From Romanomermis culicivorax (taxonomy: Eukaryota > Nematoda > Enoplea > Mermithida > Mermithidae): a DNA stretch of 64,000 nt. Below the pieces are notes generated by a model. That model saw nothing but the letters and a program-made list of their open reading frames with translations. It ran no database searches and was not told the origin of the DNA. Both the position numbers and the translations under genes were made by a program. Positions 18,094-29,282 of this stretch are shown here, in pieces. The first letter of the stretch is position 1. Every line of letters starts with the position of its first letter. The DNA lies in the NCBI GenBank assembly GCA_963922205.1, contig CAWUHX010000080.1:256814-320813 (forward strand), read 5' to 3'.

Positions 18094-18215
18094 TTGAGTG
18101 AGATACCTCTTTCAATTAGGTAAATTTTCGGTTTGAGTGGGGACACCTCCGTCAGATCATGAGAATCGCCACTTGAGTGGGGAAACCTCTCTCAGGTCTG
18201 TTGATTCGCATTCAA
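18094..18215 (+). repeat. Three ~40-bp direct repeats
   Basis: TTGAGTG followed by a GG-(A)CACCTC-type core and TCA recurs at 18094, 18133 and 18173 (spacing 39 and 40). A degenerate fourth copy follows. Confidence 0.6.
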
Positions 18216-19337
18216 AGTGGGATTACTGACCCTTAGGGTGAAATTTTTGCCCTCATGTTAGTCGGATACGCCTGTAAGAAGGCACACTGCCCCTTAGATG
18301 GGAATAGGCCCTTATGTTCGAGTTTAACGCCACCTCAGATAGTGCCGCATTTGAGTAATGATTCTTGTGAGTAAATTAATGCCTTATGAGTACAGTAACA
18401 CCCGTAAGCTTTAATTAATCCCCTGGTGTCCCATTTTTCCCCCAGAGTTGATCCTCAAGAGTCATAAATTCCCAGAGTCGAGTAAATGGAGTATTCTGCC
18501 TGCAACCTCCTCTGAGCTCTCTCTTTCTTTTTCTTTCCATTTTTCTCTTTAATTTGGGCCTCCATCCACTGTGTGTGATCCGATAGGTTACTGTAGCCCC
18601 GTATGGCCTTTTGGTTACTGTATGACTGCAATTTGCACATACTCTAACTACAGCATACCTGGGTACGGGTACTTGAGTATCACAGCCCATGAGGTTTTCA
18701 CAGCCCCTGAGGGTTTCGGGATCTCCGATCACGAGATACAGTACACCTTCCACTCTTGATTCTGGACGTCAAGTGTGGTCGTGATTTGTTATCTGTGTCT
18801 GGTATGTGTGTCAACACACTTTTTCAAAATTTTCTTATCTTCACTGAGCACTAGCCAAGTTGCTCATCTTTCCGGCCAAACAAGCCAAAATTTTACTGTT
18901 GACACATATAACACCGTACTTAGCAGATCACATTGCTTATCTCTCGGGCCTCAAATCTTATTTTATTTACTTTACTTTTTATTTTCTTGGTCTTCTATGC
19001 ATAACATGAAACCCAATTATCATAACTTTTTCACCCAATAAATTTTCTTATCTCAAAAATCAACTAAAATAAACTAATAACCCATTTTCTTTCCTTTCTA
19101 TACAAACAAATTAAAAAATTTATCCTTTTTCCTACAAAAAACAAATAAAAACATTCTCTTTTCACTTCTATTCAAATTTATCAAAAAAAAACATTTTCTT
19201 CACCAGTCACACATATGTCATAGTTGGCAACCCTTCAGTAGGTCATTCTTATTATTTTTTTCACTACTGTACGATCTCTTCTTCTTCCCTCTCTCTAGGT
19301 GGTTGCATGTGGTGACGATCTCACCCATCATGACCAC

Positions 19338-20150
19338 TGACATCAGCAACAACTACTTATTGTGTTGTTGTTATGAGGTGATGTGTCTTGGCGACCCTAC
19401 CTCTGACGTCCGCAACTACCTCACATGCTGCTGTTGCACTGAGGCATACCTAGCTAGGTTATGCCTCTGACGTCAGCAATGGCTGCATAGCATGTGGCCA
19501 TTAAGGGGTTGATGGTTCTCTGTGTCTTTCCCCTGCATCTGCAACAGCTGCATCCCTTGCTGTTGCTTTAAGGGGTGTGTGGCCCTTGGACTCTACCTCT
19601 GACGTCAGCAATGGCAACATAACAGGTCGTTATTGCGGGATAGTGACCATACCGCACTGTCTTTCTGACGTCTGCAACAGCAGAGGCTCATGTTGTTGCA
19701 CTAGGATTGGTTGGCTATTCGGACTTCAGTCCTTGACGTCAGCAACAACAATGCATCCTATTGTTGTTCGGAGATGTGAGGCCTTACAAACCGCACATCT
19801 GGCATCTGCAACAACTGCATCTCATATCATTGTTGTAGGGTAACTGAGACTCAGCTATTACCTTATGATGTCAACAACGGCAATGCTCCGTGTTGTCATA
19901 GCAGGGTTGCTGGCCTTAGGGCCCTATCTACTGATGTCCATCATGATAAGTCTCTATTCCAGTATCAGAATTAAGACTTTACAGTCTTAATCTGGCGCCA
20001 GCAACGGCGATGCCCTGTATTGCCGTAAGAAGTCTGTAGCGGTAGGCTCATACTTTTTGGTGTACATACTGCAATATGAGACTATGGCACCTACGTGTGG
20101 TGGTGTATATCACATCTTTTAACGTCAGCACCGGGTTACTGTGGGTTTCC
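19338..20150 (+). repeat. Array of ~13 tandem 66-bp hairpin units with TGACGTCAGCAAC core
   Basis: A TGACGTC-like core recurs at 19338, 19404, 19468, 19534, 19600, 19666, 19734, 19800, 19866, 19932, 19993, 20058 and 20120, with spacing mostly 66. After the core, most units hold a different inverted repeat. Examples: GCAACAG/CTGTTGC (19541 with 19560), AATGGC/GCCATT (19478 with 19497), GCAAT/ATTGC (19608 with 19632), TGCAACA/TGTTGCA (19673 with 19694), AACAACAAT/ATTGTTGTT (19744 with 19760), ACGGC/GCCGT (20004 with 20022). Pairing kept while sequence changes points to selected RNA or DNA secondary structure. Confidence 0.85.
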
Positions 20151-21977
20151 AAGATGTAATTTGAGTCTTAGGTGATGATTGGAGTATTACCTTCTCACCT
20201 GCGGCTCTTGTTTGAGGGTTGTGTCTGTGTGTCACTGGTGCCTGGGACACATCAGTAGACATACTCACTCAACCTGAGATGCACTCTGTCTGTGATACTG
20301 ATCAAGTTGTCTGCAAGGGTAGCGGCACTGATGGATCAGCATGTAACTACCTTATAAGCTTTAAGTGCAGGTTTGAACGGGTTTACGCTCAGCCTCAGCT
20401 GGGTTGGTTGTTCAACATACACTACCGTTAGGCATTTGCAGTTGGTAATGCCTTTGTCTGGCAACTGCAAGGGTTGACAACCTTCCTGTAAATTTCTTAT
20501 CTAAATTCTCACATTTCTTTCTCATCTATGCTCTTCTTTAGTGTCCCCACCAGAATAATTCCTCAGGAATTATGGCACAGCCACCGGTTGGGCCTAAAGT
20601 GTAAAAGGCCTCTCTGTAATCATTTCTTTACACTCAAACGCCTTCGTTAGCTGGCCTAATAATGTTCGCACTAGAGTTGCTCTTAATCCTGAGTCCGCCT
20701 CCCTTGGTTTGTCCCTATAGCATAATATGCCGCTAGTCCACCTAAGCGAAGGTGTTCGAGTTCGCCTAACACATTACAACTAAGTCTGCCTTAGCCCCTC
20801 ACTTTACACTCATTTATTCGAGACAGACTGTACCCCTGATCTCAAGATGCGTTGAGCCTAGCCTCAATTCATAGGAGGAAGCCTGCATTTCCCCACCTCC
20901 ATTTAGGCACAGCTGGGCCAAGGACCCCCATGCCACCCATTTACTGACTGAGTGTGTCAGAATAGCACCTCGGTACCTGGTGCTCTCTATCTCCAACTGG
21001 TGACCTAGGGATCCTCACTTCATCTCAGTGACTTGAATCCCGGCCCCCAGCTGTATATAATACTCCTGCAGAGTTCCAGTTCTGTTCAAGATGGGCACTC
21101 CCATTTTGGGCACCGTTGTAGAATACATGCGAATGTCCTCCTCTCGGGATCCTCCTGTCTAGTCATCACACTTTTCAGAGTTCACAATTGCTCCTAGTGA
21201 GTGAGGCCAATTGCGTAATAGCGCATCCCCTTTGCGTAATCTGGTGTGTAAACTAATTTTGTCCCTATCTATTTACACCCACTAAGTTTACTTTAAGTTG
21301 TCCCCCTTTACTTCTTATTTCTTAAGCTACTCCATGCCCTACTCCTGGTGAGTAGGACTTTGTCGGTTATGAGCCCTCCCATATCCAAGGTTTGTAAACT
21401 AGCACAACGGACTTGACGTCCAAATAAAATTCCCTTTTGGGCGGTTTTATCCCTATGTCCTCACGTCGTCCTTTCTTTTACGGTTGGGAAACCACCATTT
21501 CCTTTAAATTTCTTCATTTTTTGGTTCAAATAACTGGGTCTAGCCCCATTAATTTCTAAAGTTTGGGTATAATCTTCCCTCTCTTTACACACGGGTTATC
21601 CCCTCTTTAAGTACATAGGTGACCAGATAAATTCCTTTCTGAGTCAACCTATCCTTCCTTCTGGCCATTCTGAGAGCTAAAACTTTGTTCTTTTCTAGCC
21701 CCATCGTTGAGTGGTTGCCAGTTGTTGTAAAGAACAAGAGTTACAGCCTCAAAATGCCATTGCGTAAACGATCTCGTAATTCCCGCACTTCTTTGCCACG
21801 CGACTACAAAAGTAACACTTACTTCACTTTCACAAAATAGAGACACCTAGATGTTCCTGTCGCCTTAGTACTAAGCTTAAGCAGACAAGTGAGCCCCTCT
21901 CTATTCAGTTTGATTGAATAGCTTCACAGGCAAGATTATCAGTCTTAGCTACCTTACAGGAAGACGAACTCTCAACT

Positions 21978-24319
21978 ATGAAGTCAGAAGTTGATCTACC
22001 TTCACTGATTGAGAATAAGGTCCAAGCTGCATTTGAGAATGCCCTTGGACCGCTCAACCAAAAGCTGGAGGCTATGAATGGCAGAAGGCACCCTCCTGTG
22101 TCCAGCTTCATGGCCCCTCCTGTCTTTTCAGGTGCTTTTGGTGAGTCCATAATGGATTTTATATCTCACTTGACCCGCTGCTTTACACTTCAAGGGGTAA
22201 CAGAAGTGGATCATGCATATAAAATTGCATTCTTGGAGTCCTGCCTAACAGGTCCTGCGCTCGCATCCTACCAGGACTTTAGCAGTGGTACTCCGCAGCC
22301 TACCCGCTAAGAAGAGTTCACGGCTTTTCTAAGGAGAGACTTTCCAGTAGGGCGTGACTCAGATCTGCATCAGCAGTTGATCCAAGATCATCTGCAAAAG
22401 CTGACTGAGTCGGCGATAGTCTACCTTGAGCACCTTAAGAGACTGTCCAGGGTGGCTTATCCCGATCTCGCAACTGATGTTAGGGATTCAATTGTAAAAC
22501 CTATCTTTCTTAGAGGGTTGAGCCCAGTCCTTCAAGAATGTATTGAGTTCAGGGAGTTCACAACTCTTGAAGAGACTCTTAAAGCAGCTTGTTATGCAGA
22601 ATCACAAATTTTTCGGGATGAGATTAGGTATACTGCCCCATCTAATGCTGTTTTCTCTTCAGAACAAAAGACTGCCGATAACATCAGGTCAATGTCGAAT
22701 CAAAGGGGCACCGCTCAACGTCCATTGGCAACGCCGTCCGACGAGATTGGATGTTTACAATCGGAGATGGCCCGGCTCATGGCTCACATTGCCCGACTTA
22801 CGGCTCAGCAATGGGTGCCGCCTCCGAGAAATTTGATGCCGTCAATGACACCATCCATGGGCGCCCAAAACGCTGGCGATTGCCCGTCAGGGGCACATTT
22901 ACAGATGTGCTCCTACCATGGACGTTGCACCCAGGACGACGCTAATTGCCGGGCCCAACATCCCGATAGCGCTGGCCCTAGCATTGCCACCGCCACTGGC
23001 ACCAGCCCTTGCTATTTTTGTCGAACGAGGGTGCACCCGACTGACCGATGCGACAGACCCTGCCCGCATTGCCCAAAATTACGAGTGCACAGGGCCACGG
23101 CCTGCCCAAATCCAAATTCGACATTGTCTGGTGAGACTAACTTTGGTAATTCTGGTTACTCTCGTCAGGGGGCAAGTGGAAATTTTCGGCGTTATGCTAA
23201 TCCAACTCCTCACAGGACAGGGAACCAATATCGGTCACCCCAACGGCAGAATAATGCCGTAGGGGCTACCGATGGTCTTCTTCACCCAGATCTATTTGAT
23301 CTGGATGATGAAGTTCTGGCTGAACATCTTCGGGATCACTCACGACTGTGTTATCCTGTCTGTGTAATCAGTATTGGGTTTTCAGCTGCCGCAGTGGTCT
23401 CGATGACTCTGTTGTCAGCTGTGCCGCCGCTGCTGCCGAAATACGCGACGCCAGTCAACGTAAACCCGTCAACGACACCAAAAACGACTGGCGACGTCAG
23501 CGCAATCGCCTCGTATCGACGGACGGAAGGTACACCAGCGCCCCTGGCAGGTGTTATCGCCCAGGGGAAGCCGCCCGGAATTCCCATGGACTCCACGTTG
23601 GAGGTTGTCCGTCAAATGGAATCGATGAATCTGCTAGGTAAACTACTTTCTTTTTCTGACATTTCAGGTCTGGAGATCAGATATCCTTATAAGTCACCGG
23701 CTTTAACAATTTCTTGTTTGCAGATTCCTCATCTGTCACCGACGCGATGCCCGCCATTTGGTCAACGGATTTGGCCAAAAAGTATCCGCACCTCCCATGG
23801 GCGCTACTCAATGAGCTGTTCGAGGTTGAGGCCCTTATGGCCGCCGATGTGGTGCTATCTGCGCCAGCAGCATTGCGGATATTGGGACCAGACGTTGCTC
23901 AATGAGCACTCGAGATTATCCCCGACGGAACAATTCTCGTCACTCCGGTGGACAAGATCCTGTTGGATGGTGAACCATCATCGCCAGCAGTGGACGCTGT
24001 CCGCGGCCCTCTGGAGGAAGCCAGTTGCAACATGCGGCCTACAGCAGTTGTTGCCACATCACCGACAACAACGACAACGGGAGCCCAAACACTGGTGGCG
24101 ATTGCTCAACAGCAACCGGTCGCCAATGCCTTTGGAGAACTGTTGCACGCCGTCAATGACAAAGTCAGCGTAATCGAGGCGTCACCATTTCCGATGGCAA
24201 CCCTCCCGCGGTCCCCAAAGATTGGCATTCCTCGCAAAGTCCGCCCATGCCGAGGCTTGGTCATCGACTTCCCGGGAGAGGACCCGGTATCGTCCCACAA
24301 CAATGACAACGAAGAATGA
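21978..24319 (+). CDS. gag of element P (interrupted, possible intron)
   Basis: The ATG at 21978 opens a Retrotrans_gag-type capsid region. The frame has a TAA at 22308-22310, then continues in the same frame as clear gag sequence ([16 protein letters not shown]). Two zinc knuckles follow near 23005-23095: [14 protein letters not shown] (CX2CX4HX4C) and a CX2CX5HX4C variant. After about 23635 the frame becomes implausible. A candidate intron (23638-23723) would join it to a sensible frame that runs, past one TGA at 23903-23905, to 24319, where it overlaps the env-like ATG. A broken copy; would form the particle and package RNA if intact. Confidence 0.8.
23638..23723 (+). other. Candidate 86-nt intron in gag
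   Basis: Donor AG|GTAAAC at 23638 and acceptor TTGTTTGCAG ending at 23723. An alternative acceptor TTTCAG ends about 50 nt earlier. Splicing at the distal acceptor keeps the reading frame into a plausible coding stretch; the unspliced frame looks random. Inference from frames only. Confidence 0.4.
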
Positions 24320-25820
24320 AGCCGCCCGACGGCTGAAAACAGTAAAATTTGGTGTATATTTACCAGCACCGTTTGTAAATAGTTTGTATATAATAAATTG
24401 GGCCTTTGTGACACTACTGTTCTTAGGAATGAGCTCTGCAATACATGCTACTCAGTACCAATTTTGTGGTCTTTCAGGAAGCAGTCATCCACTTGAGCTA
24501 CCCCAAAAAGTTGAATGCAAACCACCAAAATCTTCGTGGAGTCCATGATGCATGAATGTTACAGTATATGTACCTATTTCTGATCCAATCACTACTTTAG
24601 CATACAAGTGCACTTTGCGAAACTGTAAGGTGTGCACTAACACTGGTTTTTTCGGATCTAGGGGCATTACTGCAGACGTCATAACCACTCAGCATCTAGC
24701 ACCTGCGGCATGTATGCTAGCACATCGCACGAAGGTGTTTGGTTTACAAAAGCTCGTGGAAATACATCCTGGCTTTTATAGCACTAACCAAACACTGGAA
24801 TTGATGTACTCATGGTGCTGCAATGACGTGTGCAAGACAGTGACTAACCTCTTCATCGAGGAGGGACAGGTCGCTTTGTGGGATGGCACTACTGCTCTAA
24901 GTACCTTAGGAGATGTAGGTGGATGCAGTCCCACTGCAGGTTAATGCACTACTCTAGACGAGGTAATTGTTTGGCCTGCCACAAACTTTACAGCACAGTG
25001 CCATTATCGGCCTCAGGGTAAATACACTGGGTCTTTATCAGGGAACCATATCATTATTGATGATTTGCAGGTTGCCCTGAAGATCCCAGGAAACTCTCAC
25101 GTCTTTCGCTTGTGTCCTGACCTCCAGTTGAACACAGTGCAAATGGATCAGGGTCTTCTTCTACTCATCCACGGAAGATTTAATTTGACCCAAAAATTTT
25201 TCGGATTGGCGAAGGACTCCCGTCCTGACTCTGTCAATGCCAAACTGAACTACCTGGCTCAGCAGATCAAAGAGTCAGAAATTGACAGTTTTCGATTCAT
25301 TTGGCTTGAGTTGTGTTCTCATGCTCAATGCCACCTTGATCTGACTTGGCAGTTGCTTCGTTTTGACCCTACACTAGGAGCCCGGGCATTCCTGCAAAGA
25401 AATGATCTGACTGCGGAATTTAGGGGTGAAGCACTGACGATATGGCTATATCAAAAGGTCAACGCCACTTATGTCTACCATTCGTACCGGGTGGGGGACA
25501 TGTGTTACAAGTATCTACCCGTACAGGTTGGCGGTACCATTTATTTTGCCACCCCCGGTGGCCTAGATCTCACTAAATTCAGTCCAAAAGTGCCGTGTGA
25601 CCACCACTTCACGGTGATTTTCTGAAATCACTTGGGCTGGTTTACTGAGTCCAGCACGGTCCATGTGAGCCACATTCTGCTTGAACTGTTCTTGAAACAG
25701 CGCTTCAATGTCACTCACTTTGACGCTCCTGCACTCTTTCACGATCAGTTGGTGATGACCCCCTAAAGTTTTGCTTTCTTTAAACAGTACGTTTATAAGA
25801 CTGAGCAAATTTAAGCGGTC
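24303..25820 (+). pseudogene. env-like glycoprotein gene of element P, ectodomain (decayed)
   Basis: The ATG at 24303 overlaps the gag end. A hydrophobic signal-type segment (INWAFVTLLFLGMSSA, about 24395-24445) leads into a Cys-rich region with WCCNDVC near 24810 and N-glycosylation-type NVT and NQT sites. The same frame continues to 25820 but is cut by stops at 24546 (TGA), 24942 (TAA), 25623 (TGA) and 25764 (TAA). It looks like a retroviral-type surface glycoprotein, but I cannot assign it to a named class. It lies between gag and pol instead of after pol. Not functional as it stands. Confidence 0.6.
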
Positions 25821-26606
25821 TTGAACCGGTTGGTAAACTATACCGCTATTCTATCCCTACAACCAGCTACTCTGTATCAAGCAGTTGCCGAGGTAGGGAC
25901 TGACATCAAAGCCTCACTGAAAGGTGTTGGTCTGGCAGCAAACCATGTGATTACTGGTCAGCAGCACAACCTCATACAGGGCTTACAGTCTCTTTTGAGC
26001 GAACCAGTGCAGTTGATTTTTAACACACTCATCGCTCTGGCAGTACTGGCAGGTACAGGATTTCTCATCTACGTTAGGATCTCCTATTACCTCAGTTACC
26101 GCCTGCGGAAAAGACAGGTTCAGTTTATTAGCCAATACTCTCCGTTGAACCTCCTCCAGAAAGTTCAGCGTTGGGTAGGTTTTCATTACGTACAGAACCA
26201 TGTGCCAACTCAGTTAGATAGGATCATTCTGTGTTTCGTCGTACTAGTTGACCACAAGGAAACTCCTGCTTTCCTTGACACTGGATGCCCATGGACCATC
26301 ATTAGTCAACGTCTTCACAAAGCGCTGATTAAAGAGAGTCCGAAGGCGGTGATGGCTTTCCAGCAGCATCACGACTTTAACCCATTGATGAGTATCAATG
26401 GGAAAGCAGTCCATACTCTCCTATCGGGACCCTATGAGATCATGTTGCTTGGAACCCATCAGCCACACACACGAGTGGATATACATCTCCATGTGTGCAA
26501 GACTATGTCTCCTTTCTGGGCACCAGTTGATCTGATTCTCCGATTGGACTTTCTAGAACAATTCCAGAATATTACATTTGATTACCAACAAATGTCTGTC
26601 AGTTGA
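25821..26606 (+). CDS. env-like C-terminus with membrane anchor, continuing into a retropepsin-like domain
   Basis: A 261-codon stretch in the same frame as the env-like ectodomain; the formal start is not an ATG, so it is a continuation after stops. Residues about 74-100 form a membrane span (LIFNTLIALAVLAGTGFLIY) followed by a basic cytoplasmic stretch. From about 26260 the same frame carries an aspartic-protease signature (AFLDTG, then VDLILRLDFLEQF matching the ILG-type second motif). Direct fusion of an envelope anchor to a protease domain is odd; it may instead mark where pol begins. Confidence 0.55.
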   Translation: MNRLVNYTAILSLQPATLYQAVAEVGTDIKASLKGVGLAANHVITGQQHNLIQGLQSLLSEPVQLIFNTLIALAVLAGTGFLIYVRISYYLSYRLRKRQVQFISQYSPLNLLQKVQRWVGFHYVQNHVPTQLDRIILCFVVLVDHKETPAFLDTGCPWTIISQRLHKALIKESPKAVMAFQQHHDFNPLMSINGKAVHTLLSGPYEIMLLGTHQPHTRVDIHLHVCKTMSPFWAPVDLILRLDFLEQFQNITFDYQQMSVS

Positions 26607-26664
26607 ATGTGGTAGAACTGCCACTTCTTCTGACAACGGCTGAAATTGATCAGGTCGATCCCTG

Positions 26665-27159
26665 GTGGGAGAACACACGTTCACTATCAAGGGCCTCGTA
26701 CAGGTCTGGTCTCCATTAAGATCAAGGACTTCTTCCATTTCTCGGCCACCCTCGCGAGCTTCCTCAGTTGCCTCATCACGTGGGTCAGCCAGAGGTAATC
26801 AGACCTCTTCTAGACGAGCCAGTGGACATTTTATGGCCAGGTCAGGGTCAAACTGTCCTCGACCCCCGCCTGGAAATTCTACAGTTGCACTAGAGAAAGG
26901 CCATTTTCGCGAGCCTAGTGATTCTGATGACCCTGCATCCCCTGTACTAGAGGTGCCACCACTCTCTGATGCTGAGGTCGAATCACTGGGAGCTACTCAG
27001 AGCTCAGGAGAGAGATCAGATCATGTACTTACTGTTCAGGTTCATCCCACTCCTGGGACCAATCCGAAAAAAATCGGTTGGTTATGCTCTGGTAGGATTA
27101 CTCCGACGCACCGGTTTGCCAATACCGAGGTGAACCGATGGGCCAGAGTCGAGTCTTGA
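26665..27159 (+). CDS. Ser/Arg/Pro-rich linker of the P polyprotein
   Basis: A 164-codon frame rich in Ser, Arg and Pro with an acidic stretch ([20 protein letters not shown]). No domain recognised. Lies between the two retropepsin-like domains, in a frame different from both; ends with TGA at 27157-27159. Possibly a disordered pol N-terminal linker. Confidence 0.4.
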   Translation: MGEHTFTIKGLVQVWSPLRSRTSSISRPPSRASSVASSRGSARGNQTSSRRASGHFMARSGSNCPRPPPGNSTVALEKGHFREPSDSDDPASPVLEVPPLSDAEVESLGATQSSGERSDHVLTVQVHPTPGTNPKKIGWLCSGRITPTHRFANTEVNRWARVES

Positions 27160-27184
27160 TGACTCCCTGCCTGACCCAGGTCAT

Positions 27185-28024
27185 GTGGTGTCAGCGTTCT
27201 ACCCCACTGAGATGAGGAACCCTCATATCAGAGTTTTACTGAACAATTGGGTAGAAGCCAAAGCTCTAATTGATACAGGAGCAGTTTCCTCGCTCCTGGA
27301 TCACAAGTTGGCGGTTCAGTTACCGGACTTGGTACTCACAGAGACTAGGGCTCGCCCTATAGCAGCCAATGGGTCTCGGATTCTACTGCTAGGTGCTGCC
27401 TATGTCACAGTGACAGTGGCTGATGTCTCTGAACGGATCCAGGTACAAGTTCAAGAGAACTGTTCGGCTGAACTAGTCTTGGGGACGAACTTCATCGGAT
27501 GGTTTGATTGCGTCAGCTTGAACTGGGAGAAATCCTTTCTTCAGTTCAAGGAACTTCGGGTTCCGTGTTAGGGCCTCATTCACAATTGTCCTTCTGCTCG
27601 TGGGGCACTACCCTTGCAGGAGTTGATAGTCCTTGAGCCTCGCTCGCTGACACAATTTACTGCACCTGTACCTTCAATATATGCAACTGTGGCCGAAGTA
27701 GCTTTCTTTCCTAAGCCCCTGTTGAGACTACAACGCAGTGTGTATTTTGCTGGTACTGTGAGCACTGTGACAAATCGTGGCATACCCCTACAGGTAGTCA
27801 ACCCGAGTACACACCCAGTGGTTCTCTACCCGCACACGACGATCGGTCATGTGCAGATGCACACTGATTTCTCACAGGGATCGGCGGTCAAGTTTGATAC
27901 CATTCTTGACCGAAAGTGGGTTGAAGCGAATGCTGTGATATCTTCTGATATCCCCTTACAGGATAAAACAGCGTTGCTCGATCTACTGGTCGCATTTACT
28001 GACCTCTATGCTATTGATGAATAG
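27185..28024 (+). CDS. Retropepsin (second) of element P pol
   Basis: Aspartic protease signature ALIDTGAVSSLL near 27265 and LVLGTNFIGWFD near 27480, the ILG-type flap partner. The frame has a TAG at 27569-27571 and continues in frame to the next TAG at 28022-28024 through pre-RT spacer sequence. Together with the domain near 26260, this gives two retropepsin-like domains in one element. Confidence 0.75.
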
Positions 28025-28045
28025 GACACAGGTATCACTGACCTC

Positions 28046-29282
28046 TTGCACAATGAGATCAGCACGGGTGATGCTAGCCACCATTTCCCTTACCGCACCG
28101 CGCCCAAGGAAAAAAGGATCTCATCATACAAGAAGTCAAAGCGCTCCAGGACAAAGGTATTATTCAGCCTAGCACTTCTCCCTGGGCTACTAACACCGTT
28201 CTGGTTCGCAAGAAAAATAGGTCACACTGGATGTGTGTGGACTTTCGTGGTCTTAACGAGGTCAGGAACAAGGATGTTTATCCTCTCCCATTGATTGATG
28301 ATATCCTCGACACACTCAAGGGTATGAAATACTTTACTACCCTTGATCAGGCTAACGCCTACTGGTCTATACCTATTGCCGAGGCAGACAAAAAAAAACG
28401 GCGTTTAATACACCTATTGGACTTTACAAGTTCAACTATCTGCCTTTTGGTCTTTGCAACGCACCTGGGACGTTTCAACATCTCATGGATCTGCTTCTCA
28501 CGGGATTGCAGTGGCGCACCACGCTGACCTATCTCGATGACATCTTGGTGTTCGGGAACTCTCACACCCAGATGCTTGAAAGCTTGACGGATGTGTTTAC
28601 GCATCTCCGTCAGGGTGGGATGAAGCTCAGACTGAGCAAGTGCAAATTTTCGCACTCTGAGGTAGAATATCTAGGTTACTGTATCTCACAGAACGGACTA
28701 GAGCCGGATAAAGTCAAATTGGCTGCCGTCCAGGATCTACCCATCCCACAGAACGCTAAAGACATCAAGTCTTTTCTTGGTCTTGTGTCTTATTATAGGC
28801 GTTTCATCCCTGGTTGCGCCTGGCTCAGGGAGCTGCTGACCAAGCTCTTACGGAAGGAAATTACCTTCCTGTGGTCAAAACCTCAGCAAGCAGCGTTCGA
28901 CGAACTCCGAAGGCTGTTGATGAACCGTCCTGTTCTGCCCCATCTGGACTTTACCAAATCCTTCATACTTCAAACTGATGCAAGTATTTCAGGAATAGGA
29001 GCAGTTCTGAGCCGGTTAGATGATAATGGATACGACCATCCCGTTGCATACACCAGTAGAGGGTTAATGGCAGCTGAGAAGAACTACACTATTACCGAGT
29101 TAGAGACTCTCGCTGTTGTCCATTTCCTTAAGCACTTTCGGCCTTACCTCTTTCAACATGAGGTGGTCCTTCAGACTGATCACACTGCTATTAAGGCTGT
29201 GTTGGAGAAACCAAATCCTTCGGCCTGGATAGCTCAGTGGGGCCTCGCATCAGCTGAATTAAAGCTGACAATTCGGACGTGA
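28046..29282 (+). CDS. Reverse transcriptase-RNase H of element P (frameshifted)
   Basis: RT motifs are present: WMCVDFRGLNEV near 28230, LDQANAYW near 28345 and the YLDD catalytic box near 28530. The RNase H part follows (FILQTDASISGIGAVLSR near 28965, ELETLAVVHFLKHF near 29100 and QTDHTAIK near 29175). The frame changes at two A-runs, 28110-28115 and 28390-28398, and stops with TGA at 29280-29282, after which the NADPLSRLP tail continues in frame. Frame breaks at homopolymers may be sequence errors; both window copies share them. Confidence 0.9.

Larger units (their letters stand above)
17986..21977 (+). other. Long non-coding leader of element P
   Basis: About 4 kb between the Polinton and gag with no convincing gene. 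It contains short AATGTGAC repeats continuing from the left of the Polinton (17992, 18018), a 40-bp repeat trio (18094-18215), an AT-rich C/T-biased stretch (18960-19200) and the 66-bp hairpin array (19338-20150). From about 20200 to 21977 it is unique-looking sequence, crowded with CCC/CTT motifs and short stops. Leaders this long are unusual for Ty3-type elements. Confidence 0.6.

Noticed and set aside
18415..19041. Frames of 60-112 codons in the P leader
   Set aside because: No similarity to known domains, lie in repeat-rich non-coding leader, and overlap on both strands.
19338..20150. Regular array considered as CRISPR
   Set aside because: Units are degenerate, with no constant repeat and unique spacers; each unit is itself a hairpin, and the host is eukaryotic.
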